A stretch of DNA of 64,000 nt from Actinokineospora inagensis DSM 44258 (lineage in GTDB: Bacteria; Actinomycetota; Actinomycetes; Mycobacteriales; Pseudonocardiaceae), in assembly GCF_000482865.1 (NCBI RefSeq), contig NZ_AXWW01000021.1:1-64000 (forward strand). Direction: 5' to 3'. How positions within the stretch are numbered: the stretch's first letter is position 1; every line of letters starts with the position of its first letter. The notes beneath the pieces are model-generated. The model made no database searches. It had not been told where the DNA came from and saw only the letters and a program-made list of their open reading frames with translations. Positions 36,409 through 45,511 of the stretch are shown here, in pieces. The position numbers and the translations under genes are program-made.

Positions 36409-36902
36409 GGCGCGTCCTGGTCTCGGCGGGCGGGTTCGCGCTGGTCGAACCCGCCGACGGCGACGTCGAGGCGGTGCGGTCCGGCTCGGACGGCGCGTTC
36501 GACGTCGACCGGGACGACCGCCCGATCAGCCTGCCGGTCAACCTCGGCCGGGCGGTGGTGGTCGACTCGGCGGGCGAGTTGCTCGGCGACGTCAGTTGGC
36601 ACCAGGTCCAGTACGGTCCGAGCCTGGGCTGCGCGGCGTGGAACATGGGTATCGGCCTGCTGCCGTCCGCGCGCGGTCGGGGCGCCGGGTCGGCCGCGAT
36701 CCGGCTGCTGGTCGAGTACCTGTTCGCCAGTACCGACCTTGATCGGGTCGAGGCGTCGACCGATGTCGAGAACCTCCCCGCCCGCCGGGCGCTCGCGGCG
36801 GCGGGGCTGCTGGAGGAGGGCGTGCTCCGGGGCGCCCAACTGCGCGGCGGCACCCGGCACGACATGGTCCAGTTCGGCCTGCTCCGGACCGACCCGCGCT
36901 GA
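36405..36902 (+). CDS. GNAT-family acetyltransferase
   Basis: A 165-aa protein. The acetyl-CoA loop is LLPSARGRGAGSAAIRLLVEYLF and the C-terminal region has VEASTDVENLPARRALAAAGL, as in RimJ/RimL-like GNATs that modify N-termini or small molecules. Its ATG overlaps the guaB3 stop by four bases. Substrate unknown. Confidence 0.82.
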   Translation: MRRVLVSAGGFALVEPADGDVEAVRSGSDGAFDVDRDDRPISLPVNLGRAVVVDSAGELLGDVSWHQVQYGPSLGCAAWNMGIGLLPSARGRGAGSAAIRLLVEYLFASTDLDRVEASTDVENLPARRALAAAGLLEEGVLRGAQLRGGTRHDMVQFGLLRTDPR

Positions 36903-36978
36903 CCGGTGTTACCGCCGGTCACAGAAAAACCCGCTCGCCCCCTAGCCCGGCCCGGCGGGGTGCGCCTAGCCTGCCTGC

Positions 36979-38676
36979 ATGGGTGCGCAACTCGCCGGTA
37001 ACAAGCCGGACTACGACGTCGTGGTGGTGGGTTCCGGGTTCGGCGGCAGCGTCGCGGCGCTCCGGCTCACCGAGAAGGGCTACCGGGTCGCCGTCGTCGA
37101 GGCGGGCCGCCGGTTCGCCGACGACGAGTTCGCCAAGACCTCGTGGGACGTGCGCAACTACCTGTGGGCCCCGCGACTGGGCTGTTACGGCATCCAACGC
37201 ATCCACCTGCTCAAGGACGTCCTGGTCCTCGCGGGCGCGGGTGTCGGCGGCGGTTCCCTGGTGTACGCGAACACCCTGTACCGGCCGCTCAAGCCGTTCT
37301 ACCAAGACCGCCAGTGGGCCCACATCACCGACTGGGAAACGGAACTGGCGCCGCACTACGACCAGGCCGCCCGCATGCTCGGCGTCGTCACCAACCCCAC
37401 GGTGACCCCCTCCGACGAGATCATGCAGAAGGTCGCCACCGACATGGGTGTCGCGCACACCTACCGGCCCACGCCCGTGGGTGTCTACTTCGGACAGCCA
37501 GGGAAGCCGGTGGGCGACCCGTTTTTCGGCGGTGCGGGTCCTTCCCGCGTCGGCTGCACCGAATGCGGTTCGTGCATGACCGGCTGCCGCGTCGGCGCCA
37601 AGAACACCCTGGTGAAGAATTACCTGTACCTGGCGGAGAAAAACGGCGCCCAGGTCATCCCCTTGACCACGGTCACCGCCGTCCGACCCCGGGGCGACGG
37701 GTACGAAGTCGACCTCCGCAAGACCGGGACCAGCTCAAAATCCTTCCGCACCACCATAACGGCTCGAAACGTCGTGCTGGCCGCGGGAACCTGGGGGACG
37801 CAAAACCTGCTCCACGCCATGCGGGACAACGGAACCCTGCCCAACCTGTCCGAACGCCTCGGTGAGCTCACCCGCACCAACTCCGAGTCCATCATCGGCG
37901 CGGGTCGCACCACAGTGGACCCAGACCGCGACTTCAGCCGGGGCGTCGCCATCACCTCGTCGTTCCACCCCGACGACAACACCCACATCGAACCGGTCCG
38001 CTACGGCAAGGGCAGCAACGCGATGAGCCTGCTGCAGACCCTCGCCACCGACGGGTCGCTGCCCACCCCGAGGTACCGCCAAGCCCTGCGGTTCGCCCTC
38101 CGCCACCCCATCCAGACCGCCCGACTCCTCCAGGGTTACCGCTGGAGTGAGCGCACCGTGATCCTCCTGGTGATGCAGAGCCTCGACAACTCCATCACCA
38201 CCTACACCCGCCGGGGCCGCTTCGGCCGCCGCAAGTACACCTCCCGTCAAGGCCACGGCACGCCCAACCCCACCTTCATCCCCGCGGGCTACGCGGCGAA
38301 CCAGCTCACCGCCAAACACATCGACGGCATGCCCGGCGGCACCTGGGGCGAACTCTTCGACATCCCGCTCACCGCCCACTTCATCGGCGGTTGCCCGATC
38401 GGCGAGACCCCCGCGGACGGCGTGATCGACCCGTACCACCGGCTGCACAACTACCCTGGTGTCTCCGTGGTCGACGGGTCCGCGATCACCGCCAACCTCG
38501 GCGTCAACCCGTCGCTCACCATCACCGCCCAGGCCGAGCGCGCGTTCTCGTTGTGGCCCAACAAGGGTGAGGCGGACCAGCGGCCCGCCCAGGGGGACGG
38601 GTACCGGCCGGTGCCGCCGGTCGCCCCGGTAAACCCCGCTGTCCCGGCCACAGCCCCGGCGGCGCTGCGCCGGTAG
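36979..38676 (+). CDS. choD: GMC-family oxidoreductase, ChoD-like (cholesterol-oxidase-annotated family)
   Basis: A 565-aa flavoprotein. FAD site VVVGSGFGGSVAALRL, then GAGVGGGSLVYANTL, and a C-terminal block with HFIGGCPIG and GVSVVDGSAITANLGVNPSLT. Residues near 194-204 read CTECGSCMTGC, a CxxCxxCxxxC pattern that could hold an Fe-S cluster. Although Rv3409c is named choD, true steroid activity of this family is not certain. TAGCCT (36967-36972) is 6 nt before the ATG: leaderless. Confidence 0.85.
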   Translation: MGAQLAGNKPDYDVVVVGSGFGGSVAALRLTEKGYRVAVVEAGRRFADDEFAKTSWDVRNYLWAPRLGCYGIQRIHLLKDVLVLAGAGVGGGSLVYANTLYRPLKPFYQDRQWAHITDWETELAPHYDQAARMLGVVTNPTVTPSDEIMQKVATDMGVAHTYRPTPVGVYFGQPGKPVGDPFFGGAGPSRVGCTECGSCMTGCRVGAKNTLVKNYLYLAEKNGAQVIPLTTVTAVRPRGDGYEVDLRKTGTSSKSFRTTITARNVVLAAGTWGTQNLLHAMRDNGTLPNLSERLGELTRTNSESIIGAGRTTVDPDRDFSRGVAITSSFHPDDNTHIEPVRYGKGSNAMSLLQTLATDGSLPTPRYRQALRFALRHPIQTARLLQGYRWSERTVILLVMQSLDNSITTYTRRGRFGRRKYTSRQGHGTPNPTFIPAGYAANQLTAKHIDGMPGGTWGELFDIPLTAHFIGGCPIGETPADGVIDPYHRLHNYPGVSVVDGSAITANLGVNPSLTITAQAERAFSLWPNKGEADQRPAQGDGYRPVPPVAPVNPAVPATAPAALRR

Positions 38677-38695
38677 CTCACCCCTGGACGCGACG

Positions 38696-38722
38696 AAGGC
38701 CCGGCCGAGGTGGCCGGGCCTT
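38696..38722. terminator. Terminator after choD-like gene
   Basis: aaggcccggcc (38696-38706) with ggccgggcctt (38712-38722), 5-base loop, between convergent genes. Confidence 0.85.
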
Positions 38723-38743
38723 CCGCGTGAGTGGTGTGGTCGA

Positions 38744-38944
38744 CTACTTGCGCTTGCCCCGCAGCGAGCACCCCAGCAGCGACACGCCGACCAGCACCGC
38801 CGCCCCCGCGATCATCCACCGCGGGTCCAGCGACGGCACCCAGATCCGCCCGTCGGTCAGCACGTAGGACGAGGCCGCCAGCGTGGCCAGGCCCGCGATC
38901 AGGGCCAGCGGGTCGAACCGGCGGGACTTCTGGTTGTCAGCCAC
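38744..38944 (-). CDS. Small two-helix membrane protein
   Basis: A 66-aa protein with two hydrophobic segments (about 12-29 and 43-60) and a basic C-terminus (RGKRK). The GTG start overlaps the stop of the PspC gene by eight bases, so the two are co-transcribed and probably work together at the membrane. Family not recognised. Confidence 0.7.
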   Translation of the reverse strand: MADNQKSRRFDPLALIAGLATLAASSYVLTDGRIWVPSLDPRWMIAGAAVLVGVSLLGCSLRGKRK

Positions 38945-40217
38945 GGGTCACCCTCACATTCCCGGGTCCGTGGACCTCGGCACGCAGTTCGATCTTGAGG
39001 CCGCCCTCGCCGTCGGTGCCGAGGTCGGTCTTGCGGACGGCGGTGTCGGTCCCGCTGCGGGACTCACCGAGGCAGTCGACGTCGCCGATGCCCGCCTCGC
39101 AGTACACCGTGACGTCCGCGGTGGCCGGGACGATCACGTCGACCTCGCCCACCCCCGCCTCCGCGGTCACGTCGACCGAGCCCGACTTGGGCAGCGCGCT
39201 GAGGTCGACGGCCACCGAGCCGATGTCGCGGCTGTAGTCGCTCCGCACGTCCGCCAGGGTCTGCGGGGTCACGTGGACGTCGCCGACCGCGTTGGCGCGG
39301 AACCCGTTGGGCCACACCACGGTCATCGCGATCCCCAGTGCCGCCAGCGGCATCGCCAACCCGATCAGACCGCGCCCGCCCCGGGTGAACCCGCCGACCA
39401 CCAGGCCGAGGCCGAGGATGGCGAGCACCCCGCCGATCAGGTGGCGGACGCTGAACCAGCCGTCGGCGCGCAGGCCAAACAGCACCGAGACACCGACCGC
39501 GAGGAACACCACCGCCAGCGTGACCGGCCCGACCTTGGACCGGCGCCGCGGCGTGGGCGGCTCCGGGTCGGACATCGGCGCGGCGGGCTCGGGCAGGTCC
39601 CACGCGAACGGGGCCGCACCCAGCGGGTCCCACGCGGGCGGCTCGGTCGGGTAGCCGACCGGCTGGTAGGCCGGGGGCTGGTTCACGGTCATCGGCGTCG
39701 GCACCTCGGTCGTCTCGTCCACCGGGAACGGCATGGTCATCACCGGGGCGGCCTGCGCGGCCTGCTCCGGTACCGGTCGGTTCTGCTGCCCCCGGTAGCG
39801 GTGCAGCAGGAAAAGCAGCCCGAGCACGACGGCGAACCCGACGTAGCCCTCGAAGTCGAACCCGATGCTGACCGTCGCGATCACGCCGACGACCAGCGCC
39901 ACCGCGAACTGCGGCGAGGTCGCGCTGCGGCCGCGCTGCAGCAGCGCCTCGACCGGCGACACCTCGTCGTCGACCTCGGCGAACAGCAGCCAGCCGATCA
40001 GGTAGGCGGCGATGCCCGCGCCGCCGTAGAACGTCGCGACGGCGAACGCCACCCGGATGATGATCGGGTCGACCCCGTACCGGCTGCCGATCCCGGCCGC
40101 CACGCCCGCGAGCTTGCGGCCCTGGCGTGGCCGCCGCGGGCGCGAGGCCCAGAAGTCCTTGAGCGTGTCCTCCACGCTCGACGCGGTGTGCCGCGCCTGG
40201 TTCGCTGTTCCACTCAC
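38937..40217 (-). CDS. PspC-domain membrane protein with LiaF-like C-terminus
   Basis: 426 aa from GTG 40217, or 430 from an in-frame start four codons upstream. The PspC domain (about 28-90) reads GVAAGIGSRYGVDPIIIRVAF and AYLIGWLLF. Several more membrane helices flank a Pro-rich loop. A C-terminal beta-rich domain with alternating Val/Asp (GSVDVTAEAGVGEVDVIVP) resembles LiaF/toast-rack domains. It is divergent from a PspC-bearing histidine kinase, a common actinobacterial envelope-stress arrangement. Confidence 0.85.
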   Translation of the reverse strand: MSGTANQARHTASSVEDTLKDFWASRPRRPRQGRKLAGVAAGIGSRYGVDPIIIRVAFAVATFYGGAGIAAYLIGWLLFAEVDDEVSPVEALLQRGRSATSPQFAVALVVGVIATVSIGFDFEGYVGFAVVLGLLFLLHRYRGQQNRPVPEQAAQAAPVMTMPFPVDETTEVPTPMTVNQPPAYQPVGYPTEPPAWDPLGAAPFAWDLPEPAAPMSDPEPPTPRRRSKVGPVTLAVVFLAVGVSVLFGLRADGWFSVRHLIGGVLAILGLGLVVGGFTRGGRGLIGLAMPLAALGIAMTVVWPNGFRANAVGDVHVTPQTLADVRSDYSRDIGSVAVDLSALPKSGSVDVTAEAGVGEVDVIVPATADVTVYCEAGIGDVDCLGESRSGTDTAVRKTDLGTDGEGGLKIELRAEVHGPGNVRVTRG

Positions 40218-40251
40218 GATGACCAGCATCGCGCCCGACCAGGGGGTTTCG

Positions 40252-40297
40252 CATCGGGGGCTGACCCTGACTTCGCGGTCAGGGTCGAACCCCGATG
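40252..40297. promoter_or_regulatory. Large imperfect palindrome between divergent PspC genes
   Basis: catcgggg (40252-40259) pairs with ccccgatg (40290-40297), and inside it gaccctgac (40263-40271) pairs with gtcagggtc (40278-40286) around ttcgcg. It lies between the two divergent starts, so an operator or leader structure is more likely than a terminator. Confidence 0.5.
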
Positions 40298-40315
40298 TGG
40301 CGCGCGCCCGCGCGT

Positions 40316-41611
40316 GTGAGCATTCTGGACGTGACAGCGGCGCTGCGGGAGCACGGAGCGGTGGAGACGGACATCGAGCGGTCCAGGACCGGGGTGGCGG
40401 TGCCGGGGGAGACCCGGGTGCACCGCCGCCGGACCGGTCGCGCCGTCGCTGGTGTCGCCGGGGGCGTCGCCGACCACCTCGGGGTGCCGGTGCTCTACGT
40501 GCGGGTGGCGTTCGCGCTGCTCGCGGCGCTGGGCGGGGCCGGGGTGGTGGCCTACGGGCTGCTCTGGATCTTCGTCCCGCAGGTGCCCGCGGACGCGCCC
40601 GCGCCGGAGGTCACCGGTCGGGAGCGGCAGCAGGCGTTCGGCCTGGTCGCCCTGGGCGCGGGCCTGACCATCGGCGCCGGGACGCTGTCCGGCACGGTCA
40701 ACGGCTGGGTGGCGGGCGCGACCGGGGTGGCCCTGGTCGGCGCGGCGCTGGTCTGGCGGGAGGCCGACCAGTCGCAGCGGCGGCGGGTGCGCGGCGCGGT
40801 GCTCGGCGGCGGCGGCCGGGCGGCGATGATCAGGGTGCTCTCCGGTGCCGCGCTGGTCGCCACCGGCATCGCGATCTTCCTGATCAGCAGCATCGGCCTG
40901 GACCAGGTGCAGTTCGCGCTGCTGGCGGTGGTGGCCGCGCTGGTCGGGGTCGCGGTGATCACCGTGCCGTGGTGGTTGCGGCTGGTCCGCGACCTCGGCG
41001 AGGAGCGGCGGGCCCGCATCCGCACCGAGGAGCGCGCCGAGATCGCCGCGCACCTGCACGACTCCGTCCTGCAAACGCTTGCGCTCATCCAGAAGCAGGT
41101 CGACGCGCCGCGCGAGGTGCTCCGGCTCGCCCGCGGCCAGGAGCGGCAACTGCGCAGTTGGCTCTACGGGCCGTCCGGCTACGGCCGCGCCAGCGCGGCG
41201 GAGGGACTCGCGGGCGGCTCGCTGGCCGACGCCCTGACCCGCGCGTCCGGCGAGGTGGAGGACACCTTCGCCATCAAGGTCGGGCACGTGGTGGTCGGTG
41301 ACTGCGAGATCGACGAACGGCTGATGGCGGTGGTCATGGCCGCGCGCGAGGCGATGGTCAACGCCGCCAAGCACGCCGGGGTCGCCGAGGTCTCGGTGTA
41401 CGCCGAGGTCGAGGCCGAGAAGGTCACCGTCTTCGTGCGCGACCGCGGCAAGGGCTTCACCCCGGAGGAGGTCCCCGACGACCGGCATGGCCTCGCCGAC
41501 TCGATCCGGGGCAGGATGGAGCGCAACGGCGGTGAGATCCGCCTGCGCACCGCCCCCGGCGACGGGACAGAGGTTCAGTTGCACATGCCGCGTGCGAAGG
41601 TGTCCACATGA
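40316..41611 (+). CDS. Sensor histidine kinase with N-terminal PspC domain
   Basis: 431 aa from GTG 40316; GTG 40331 is an alternative. PspC domain near residues 40-85 (AVAGVAGGVADHLGVPVLYVRVAF), further membrane helices to about 225, then a NarL-type kinase core with the phospho-His in AHLHDSVLQTLALI. The ATPase part has AAREAMVNAAKHAGV (N box) and VFVRDRGKGFTPEEVPDDRHGLADSIRGRM (parts: DRGKGF, RHGLADSIRGRM). Partner is the regulator at 41608, overlapping by four bases. Confidence 0.9.
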   Translation: MSILDVTAALREHGAVETDIERSRTGVAVPGETRVHRRRTGRAVAGVAGGVADHLGVPVLYVRVAFALLAALGGAGVVAYGLLWIFVPQVPADAPAPEVTGRERQQAFGLVALGAGLTIGAGTLSGTVNGWVAGATGVALVGAALVWREADQSQRRRVRGAVLGGGGRAAMIRVLSGAALVATGIAIFLISSIGLDQVQFALLAVVAALVGVAVITVPWWLRLVRDLGEERRARIRTEERAEIAAHLHDSVLQTLALIQKQVDAPREVLRLARGQERQLRSWLYGPSGYGRASAAEGLAGGSLADALTRASGEVEDTFAIKVGHVVVGDCEIDERLMAVVMAAREAMVNAAKHAGVAEVSVYAEVEAEKVTVFVRDRGKGFTPEEVPDDRHGLADSIRGRMERNGGEIRLRTAPGDGTEVQLHMPRAKVST

Positions 41612-42270
41612 GTGAGAAGCGCTTGGTCCGCGTCTACCTGGTCGACGACCACAGCATGTTCCGCGCCGGGGTGCGCGCCGAGTTGGACACGCTGACCGAC
41701 GACATCGAGGTCATCGGCGAGGCGGGCACCGTCGGCGAGGCGGTGGCCGGGATCGGGCACCTGCGCCCGGATGTGGTGCTGCTCGACGTGCACATGCCCG
41801 ACGGCGGCGGCGCCGAGGTGCTCCGGCAGGCCCGCAAGGCGTACCCGGAGGTCGTGTTCCTGGCCCTGTCGGTGTCCGACGCGGCCGAGGACGTCATCGC
41901 GGTGATCCGGGCGGGCGCCCGCGGCTACGTCACCAAGACGATCTCCAGCCAGGAACTGGTGACCGCGGTGCTCCGGGTGGCCGAGGGCGACGCGGTGTTC
42001 TCCCCCCGACTGGCGGGCTTCGTGCTGGACGCCTTCGCCGACCGGCCCGGGGCCGCCCCGATCAGCGACCCCGAGCTGGACCTGCTGACGCCCCGCGAGC
42101 GCGACGTGCTGCGTTTACTGGCCCGCGGCTACGCCTACAAGGAGATCGCGTCGGAGCTGTTCATCTCGGTCAAGACGGTCGAGACGCACGTGTCCAGCGT
42201 CCTGCGCAAGACCCAGTTGTCCAACCGCTACGAGCTGTCCCGCTGGGCCTCGGACCGCCGCCTGGTCTAG
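41608..42270 (+). CDS. NarL/LuxR-type response regulator
   Basis: A 220-aa protein. Receiver with acidic pair VDDHSMFRAG, phospho-Asp in VVLLDVHMPDGG and Lys in GYVTKTISS, all intact. C-terminal HTH LTPRERDVLRLLARGYAYKEIA and ISVKTVETHVSSVLRKTQLSNRYEL. Overlaps the kinase stop by four bases and probably controls the divergent PspC operon in response to envelope stress. Confidence 0.92.
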   Translation: MSEKRLVRVYLVDDHSMFRAGVRAELDTLTDDIEVIGEAGTVGEAVAGIGHLRPDVVLLDVHMPDGGGAEVLRQARKAYPEVVFLALSVSDAAEDVIAVIRAGARGYVTKTISSQELVTAVLRVAEGDAVFSPRLAGFVLDAFADRPGAAPISDPELDLLTPRERDVLRLLARGYAYKEIASELFISVKTVETHVSSVLRKTQLSNRYELSRWASDRRLV

Positions 42271-43196
42271 CGGGTGCCCGCGAGCGCGCCGGTGGTGTCC
42301 TCGGCGAGCACCGGTGACGGCGCCTTCTTCCGCCACCGCGTCATCCCGACCCCGACCAGCACCACGACCATGCCCGCGATGACCCGCAGGTTCAGGCCCT
42401 CACCCAGGAACGCGGCGCCGAGCAGCACCGACACGACCGGCAGCAGGTAGCCGACGGTGGTCGCGTTGGTCGGGCCCTCGTCGGCGATCAACCGGTAGTT
42501 GATGGCGAACGCGACCCCGGTGCCGAACACCCCCAGGATGCCGACGGAGATCAGCACGGCCGGGCTCAGGTGGACGGCGTCCAGGCCGCCGACCGGCAGG
42601 ACCAGGGCGGCCATCGTGGTCGAGATGACCAACTGGGTGGCCGACAGCGCGAGCGGGGCGGTGCCGCTGCCGGTCATCAACCGGCCGACGTAGGCGTAGC
42701 TGACCGCGTAGCTCGCCGCGCCCGCCAGGATGATCAGCGACCCCCAACTGGCCAGGCCCGCCTGCTGCCACGGCGCGAAGATCAGTGTGGTGCCCGCGAA
42801 GCCGAGCAGCAGACCGCCCAGCCGCACCGGCCGCAGGTCGCGTTCGGACCGGAGGACGATCCCGATCAGCAACGCCCACAGCGGGGTGGTCGCGTTCAGC
42901 ACACCCGCGACTCCGGAGTCGACAGTGCGCTCGCCGATGCCGAACAACGTGAACGGCAACGCGCTGCCGAAGAACGCCACGACGACCATCCGGGCCCACA
43001 GTCCGGGCGAGCGCGGTAACCGGTACCGCGCCGAGAGGCAGAGACCGAGCACCACGAGCGCCCCCAGGGTGCACCGGGTGGCGGTGATCTGCACCGGGTC
43101 CAACCCGCGCAGCGCCAACTTGATCCACAAGAAGCTGGAACCCCACACCAGCGCCAGCGCCCCCATCCTGAGGAGCGTCCCCCTACTGCTGACCAT
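42267..43196 (-). CDS. EamA/DMT-family transporter
   Basis: 309 aa from ATG 43196, which has AGGAGG nine bases upstream; a GTG 12 codons further up lacks such a site. About ten membrane helices in two EamA repeats, with LVWGSSFLWIKLAL near the start and GYLLPVVSVLLGAAFLGE in the second. Likely a metabolite or drug exporter. Divergent from the LysR gene, which may regulate it. Confidence 0.88.
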   Translation of the reverse strand: MVSSRGTLLRMGALALVWGSSFLWIKLALRGLDPVQITATRCTLGALVVLGLCLSARYRLPRSPGLWARMVVVAFFGSALPFTLFGIGERTVDSGVAGVLNATTPLWALLIGIVLRSERDLRPVRLGGLLLGFAGTTLIFAPWQQAGLASWGSLIILAGAASYAVSYAYVGRLMTGSGTAPLALSATQLVISTTMAALVLPVGGLDAVHLSPAVLISVGILGVFGTGVAFAINYRLIADEGPTNATTVGYLLPVVSVLLGAAFLGEGLNLRVIAGMVVVLVGVGMTRWRKKAPSPVLAEDTTGALAGTR

Positions 43197-43295
43197 GCGT
43201 TTCGTCCTCCTGACCGGCTGTTCCACGGTCACGATGACTCAGCGGTCCTTCCAGAACAAGTGAAATGTCGTGCATGGACCGTTAAGCTGAGCTAC

Positions 43296-44192
43296 ATGCT
43301 CGACGTGCGCAGGCTCCAGGTCCTCCGCGCCGTGGTCACCAGCGGCTCGGTGACCGCCGCCGCCACCAACCTCGGCTACACCCCGTCCGCGATCAGCCAG
43401 CAGATCGCCGCACTGGAGAAGGCCACCGGCGTCGCCCTCCTCGAACGCGTCGGCCGCGGCGTCCAACCCACCGCGGCCGGTCGGCTCCTCACCGAACACG
43501 CCGCGATCATCTCCCGCCAGGTCGCCGAGGCCGAGACCGCGCTCGCCGACCTCCGCGCGGGCCACACCGGCAGGCTCGCCGTCCGCTACTTCGCCACCGC
43601 GGGCTCCGCCCTCGTCCCACCCGCCCTCGCCGAACTCCGCCGCGCCCACCCCGGCATCCAGGTCGACCTGAAACTGGTCGACCCCGGCGACCCGCTCCCC
43701 GAGGTGGCCCGCGGCGACGCCGACCTCGCCATCGTCGTCCACCCCCGGCACGCCCCCCGCGGCGTCCGGCTGATCCACCTGCTCGACGACCCGTACCGGG
43801 TGGTCCTCCCCCGCGGCCACCGCCTCGCGGGCAAACGCGTCATCAACCTCGCCGACCTCGCCAACGACCCCTGGGTCGGCGAATGGCCCGCGGGCGGCCC
43901 CTGCTGGCAAATCGTCCTCGACGCCTGCGCCGCCGCCGGTTTCACCCCGAACGTCATGGTCGAGAGCGAGGACTACACCAACGCCCAGGGTTTCGTCGCC
44001 GCGGGCCTCGGCGTCTGCCTCATCCCCGTCATGGCCCTCTCCAACCCCCACCCCGGCACCGTCGTCCGGCGCCTGCGCCACCCCGAACCCCTCCGCCAAA
44101 TCCACGCCGCCACCCGCGAATCCGCCCACGACCAGCCAACCTTGACGACCCTCATCACCGCCCTCCGCACCGCGGCCGAGGCCAAGAGGTAG
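43296..44192 (+). CDS. LysR-family transcriptional regulator
   Basis: 298 aa from ATG 43296. N-terminal winged HTH LDVRRLQVLRAVVTSGSVTAAATNLGYTPSAISQQIAALEK (parts: GSVTAAATNLGYTPSAISQQ), then a periplasmic-binding-like effector domain. TAAGCT (43283-43288) sits 7 nt before the ATG, so the transcript is probably leaderless. By position it should control the divergent EamA exporter. Confidence 0.92.
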   Translation: MLDVRRLQVLRAVVTSGSVTAAATNLGYTPSAISQQIAALEKATGVALLERVGRGVQPTAAGRLLTEHAAIISRQVAEAETALADLRAGHTGRLAVRYFATAGSALVPPALAELRRAHPGIQVDLKLVDPGDPLPEVARGDADLAIVVHPRHAPRGVRLIHLLDDPYRVVLPRGHRLAGKRVINLADLANDPWVGEWPAGGPCWQIVLDACAAAGFTPNVMVESEDYTNAQGFVAAGLGVCLIPVMALSNPHPGTVVRRLRHPEPLRQIHAATRESAHDQPTLTTLITALRTAAEAKR

Positions 44193-44618
44193 TCACCCCC
44201 CTTCAGCCCAGAAGCGGTTCACCCGGGCGATCGCCTCATCCCGCGACATGCGGGCGACGTCGTCTTCGGCAAGGCCGACTTTGCTAAGCAACACGAAAAC
44301 CAGCTTCGCAGGCAACGTCTCGGCAGGCGCTCTCGGCACACCACGACGCGGTTTAGTGCCATCGCGCGTGCACGCCCAGAACTCCTCTTCGGACACCGCC
44401 AACTGGTCGCGCAGGATGTGCGCCCCGATGCTCCGGCCGTAGTCCGTGCGGTCAACGGGGTGCGACACCCGCGTCCGCAGAATCCGCCCGTCCGGCAGGT
44501 GCAGTTCGTAGGTGACGTGGTGGGTTCCGGTACGCCCTCGCGCGACGCGTACCCGCTCCCAGCCCTCGACCCGGCAGAACGCCTCGTGATCCCGCCTGCT
44601 CGGCCGGGGCCAGGTCAC
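44193..44618 (-). CDS. Type II toxin (RelE/HicA-like translational repressor family)
   Basis: 141 aa from GTG 44618, overlapping the antitoxin stop by four bases. Conserved core: VEGWERVRVARGRTGTHH, LPDGRILRTRVSHP and SIGAHILRDQL-x-VSEEEFW-C. This resembles actinobacterial proteins annotated as cytotoxic translational repressors paired with Phd-like antitoxins. The GTGTHH stretch may be the RNA-cleaving centre; this is inference. Confidence 0.75.
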   Translation of the reverse strand: MTWPRPSRRDHEAFCRVEGWERVRVARGRTGTHHVTYELHLPDGRILRTRVSHPVDRTDYGRSIGAHILRDQLAVSEEEFWACTRDGTKPRRGVPRAPAETLPAKLVFVLLSKVGLAEDDVARMSRDEAIARVNRFWAEGG

Positions 44619-45031
44619 CGGGAGTCCCCCACCAGCCAATCACGCAACTGGTGGTCGTCGCTCAGGCTGACCAGTTGCACCAACCCCCAGTGATCCCGGT
44701 GGTTGGGCGCCTGCGAAAGCCGAGCCTGCCAGTCCTCGGCGTACTCCCGCAGCGCGACCACCATCTCGCCCACCGCCTCCTCGAACGTCGCCCCGTCAGC
44801 GGCCACCGGCAACCCCGGGATGAACACCGACCAGCCGCCCCCCTCGGCTACCACCTCCGCCCCCGACCCGATGATCGAGGCCAGCAAGTCCCGCATCCGC
44901 CCCACGTCAACCAGCGCGATCCGCACCCCGTCCCTGGTCACCGTCGCCACATGCCCCCGCTGCGCCGCGTCCAGCAACTCCTTCAAGTGCGCCCGCGCCG
45001 CCGTGTAGCTGTCCAGATGCACAGCGTTCAC
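44615..45031 (-). CDS. Phd/YefM-type antitoxin
   Basis: 138 aa from GTG 45031 with GGAGG ahead. Residues about 5-45 match the prevent-host-death fold (ARAHLKELLDAAQRGHVATVTRDGVRIALV). A C-terminal extension of about 80 residues resembles a HicB-like domain (FIPGLPVAADGATFEEAVGEMV, parts given), so it looks like a Phd-HicB composite. Upstream position and overlap with the toxin are typical. Confidence 0.78.
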   Translation of the reverse strand: MNAVHLDSYTAARAHLKELLDAAQRGHVATVTRDGVRIALVDVGRMRDLLASIIGSGAEVVAEGGGWSVFIPGLPVAADGATFEEAVGEMVVALREYAEDWQARLSQAPNHRDHWGLVQLVSLSDDHQLRDWLVGDSR

Positions 45032-45115
45032 ACCCACCTCCCTATCTGTGAACATGGTGAGCCGAGCGCTCAGGTACGTCAAGTACGTGACGTACCCGTG
45101 ATCACGGTGACCGGT

Positions 45116-45511
45116 CTACGGCCAGGTCCGCCGGATGTCGTGCTCGCGAACGGCGTACGCTGCCGGGCCGCCGCGCGCTACGGCGCGGAGGATCTCTGTG
45201 CGTGATCTCTCGAACCGGTCGACCATGGCGTCCACGATGAGTCGCTGGTTGTCGAGGTAGAACAGGGTCGCGCCCATACGTTCGATCGGGGCGCGCTCAG
45301 CCTGTCGGCCTCTGATGCGACCGTCCTTGCACAGTGGGGACCAGCCTCGCTCCAGCCCGTAGGTGAGCCAATCCTCATCCGCGACGTGCTGCGCGTCGTC
45401 CGGGAAGTGCTCGGCTGCCCGGTGCACCACCCAGCCGAGTTCGGTCAGGCGTTCGGCGACCCTGCGGCCCAACCCGCGGTCCAGGAAAAACTCATGCGGC
45501 GTGGCTGGCAT
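45116..45511 (-). CDS. PIN-like toxin (VapC45 type)
   Basis: 131 aa from ATG 45511. FFLDRGLGRRVAERLTELGW carries the first acidic residue, DEDWLTYGLERGW the second and KDGRIRGR the third region, as in the DUF5615/PIN-like VapC45 group. It overlaps the DUF433 antitoxin by about 20 bases. Predicted RNase. Confidence 0.75.
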   Translation of the reverse strand: MPATPHEFFLDRGLGRRVAERLTELGWVVHRAAEHFPDDAQHVADEDWLTYGLERGWSPLCKDGRIRGRQAERAPIERMGATLFYLDNQRLIVDAMVDRFERSRTEILRAVARGGPAAYAVREHDIRRTWP

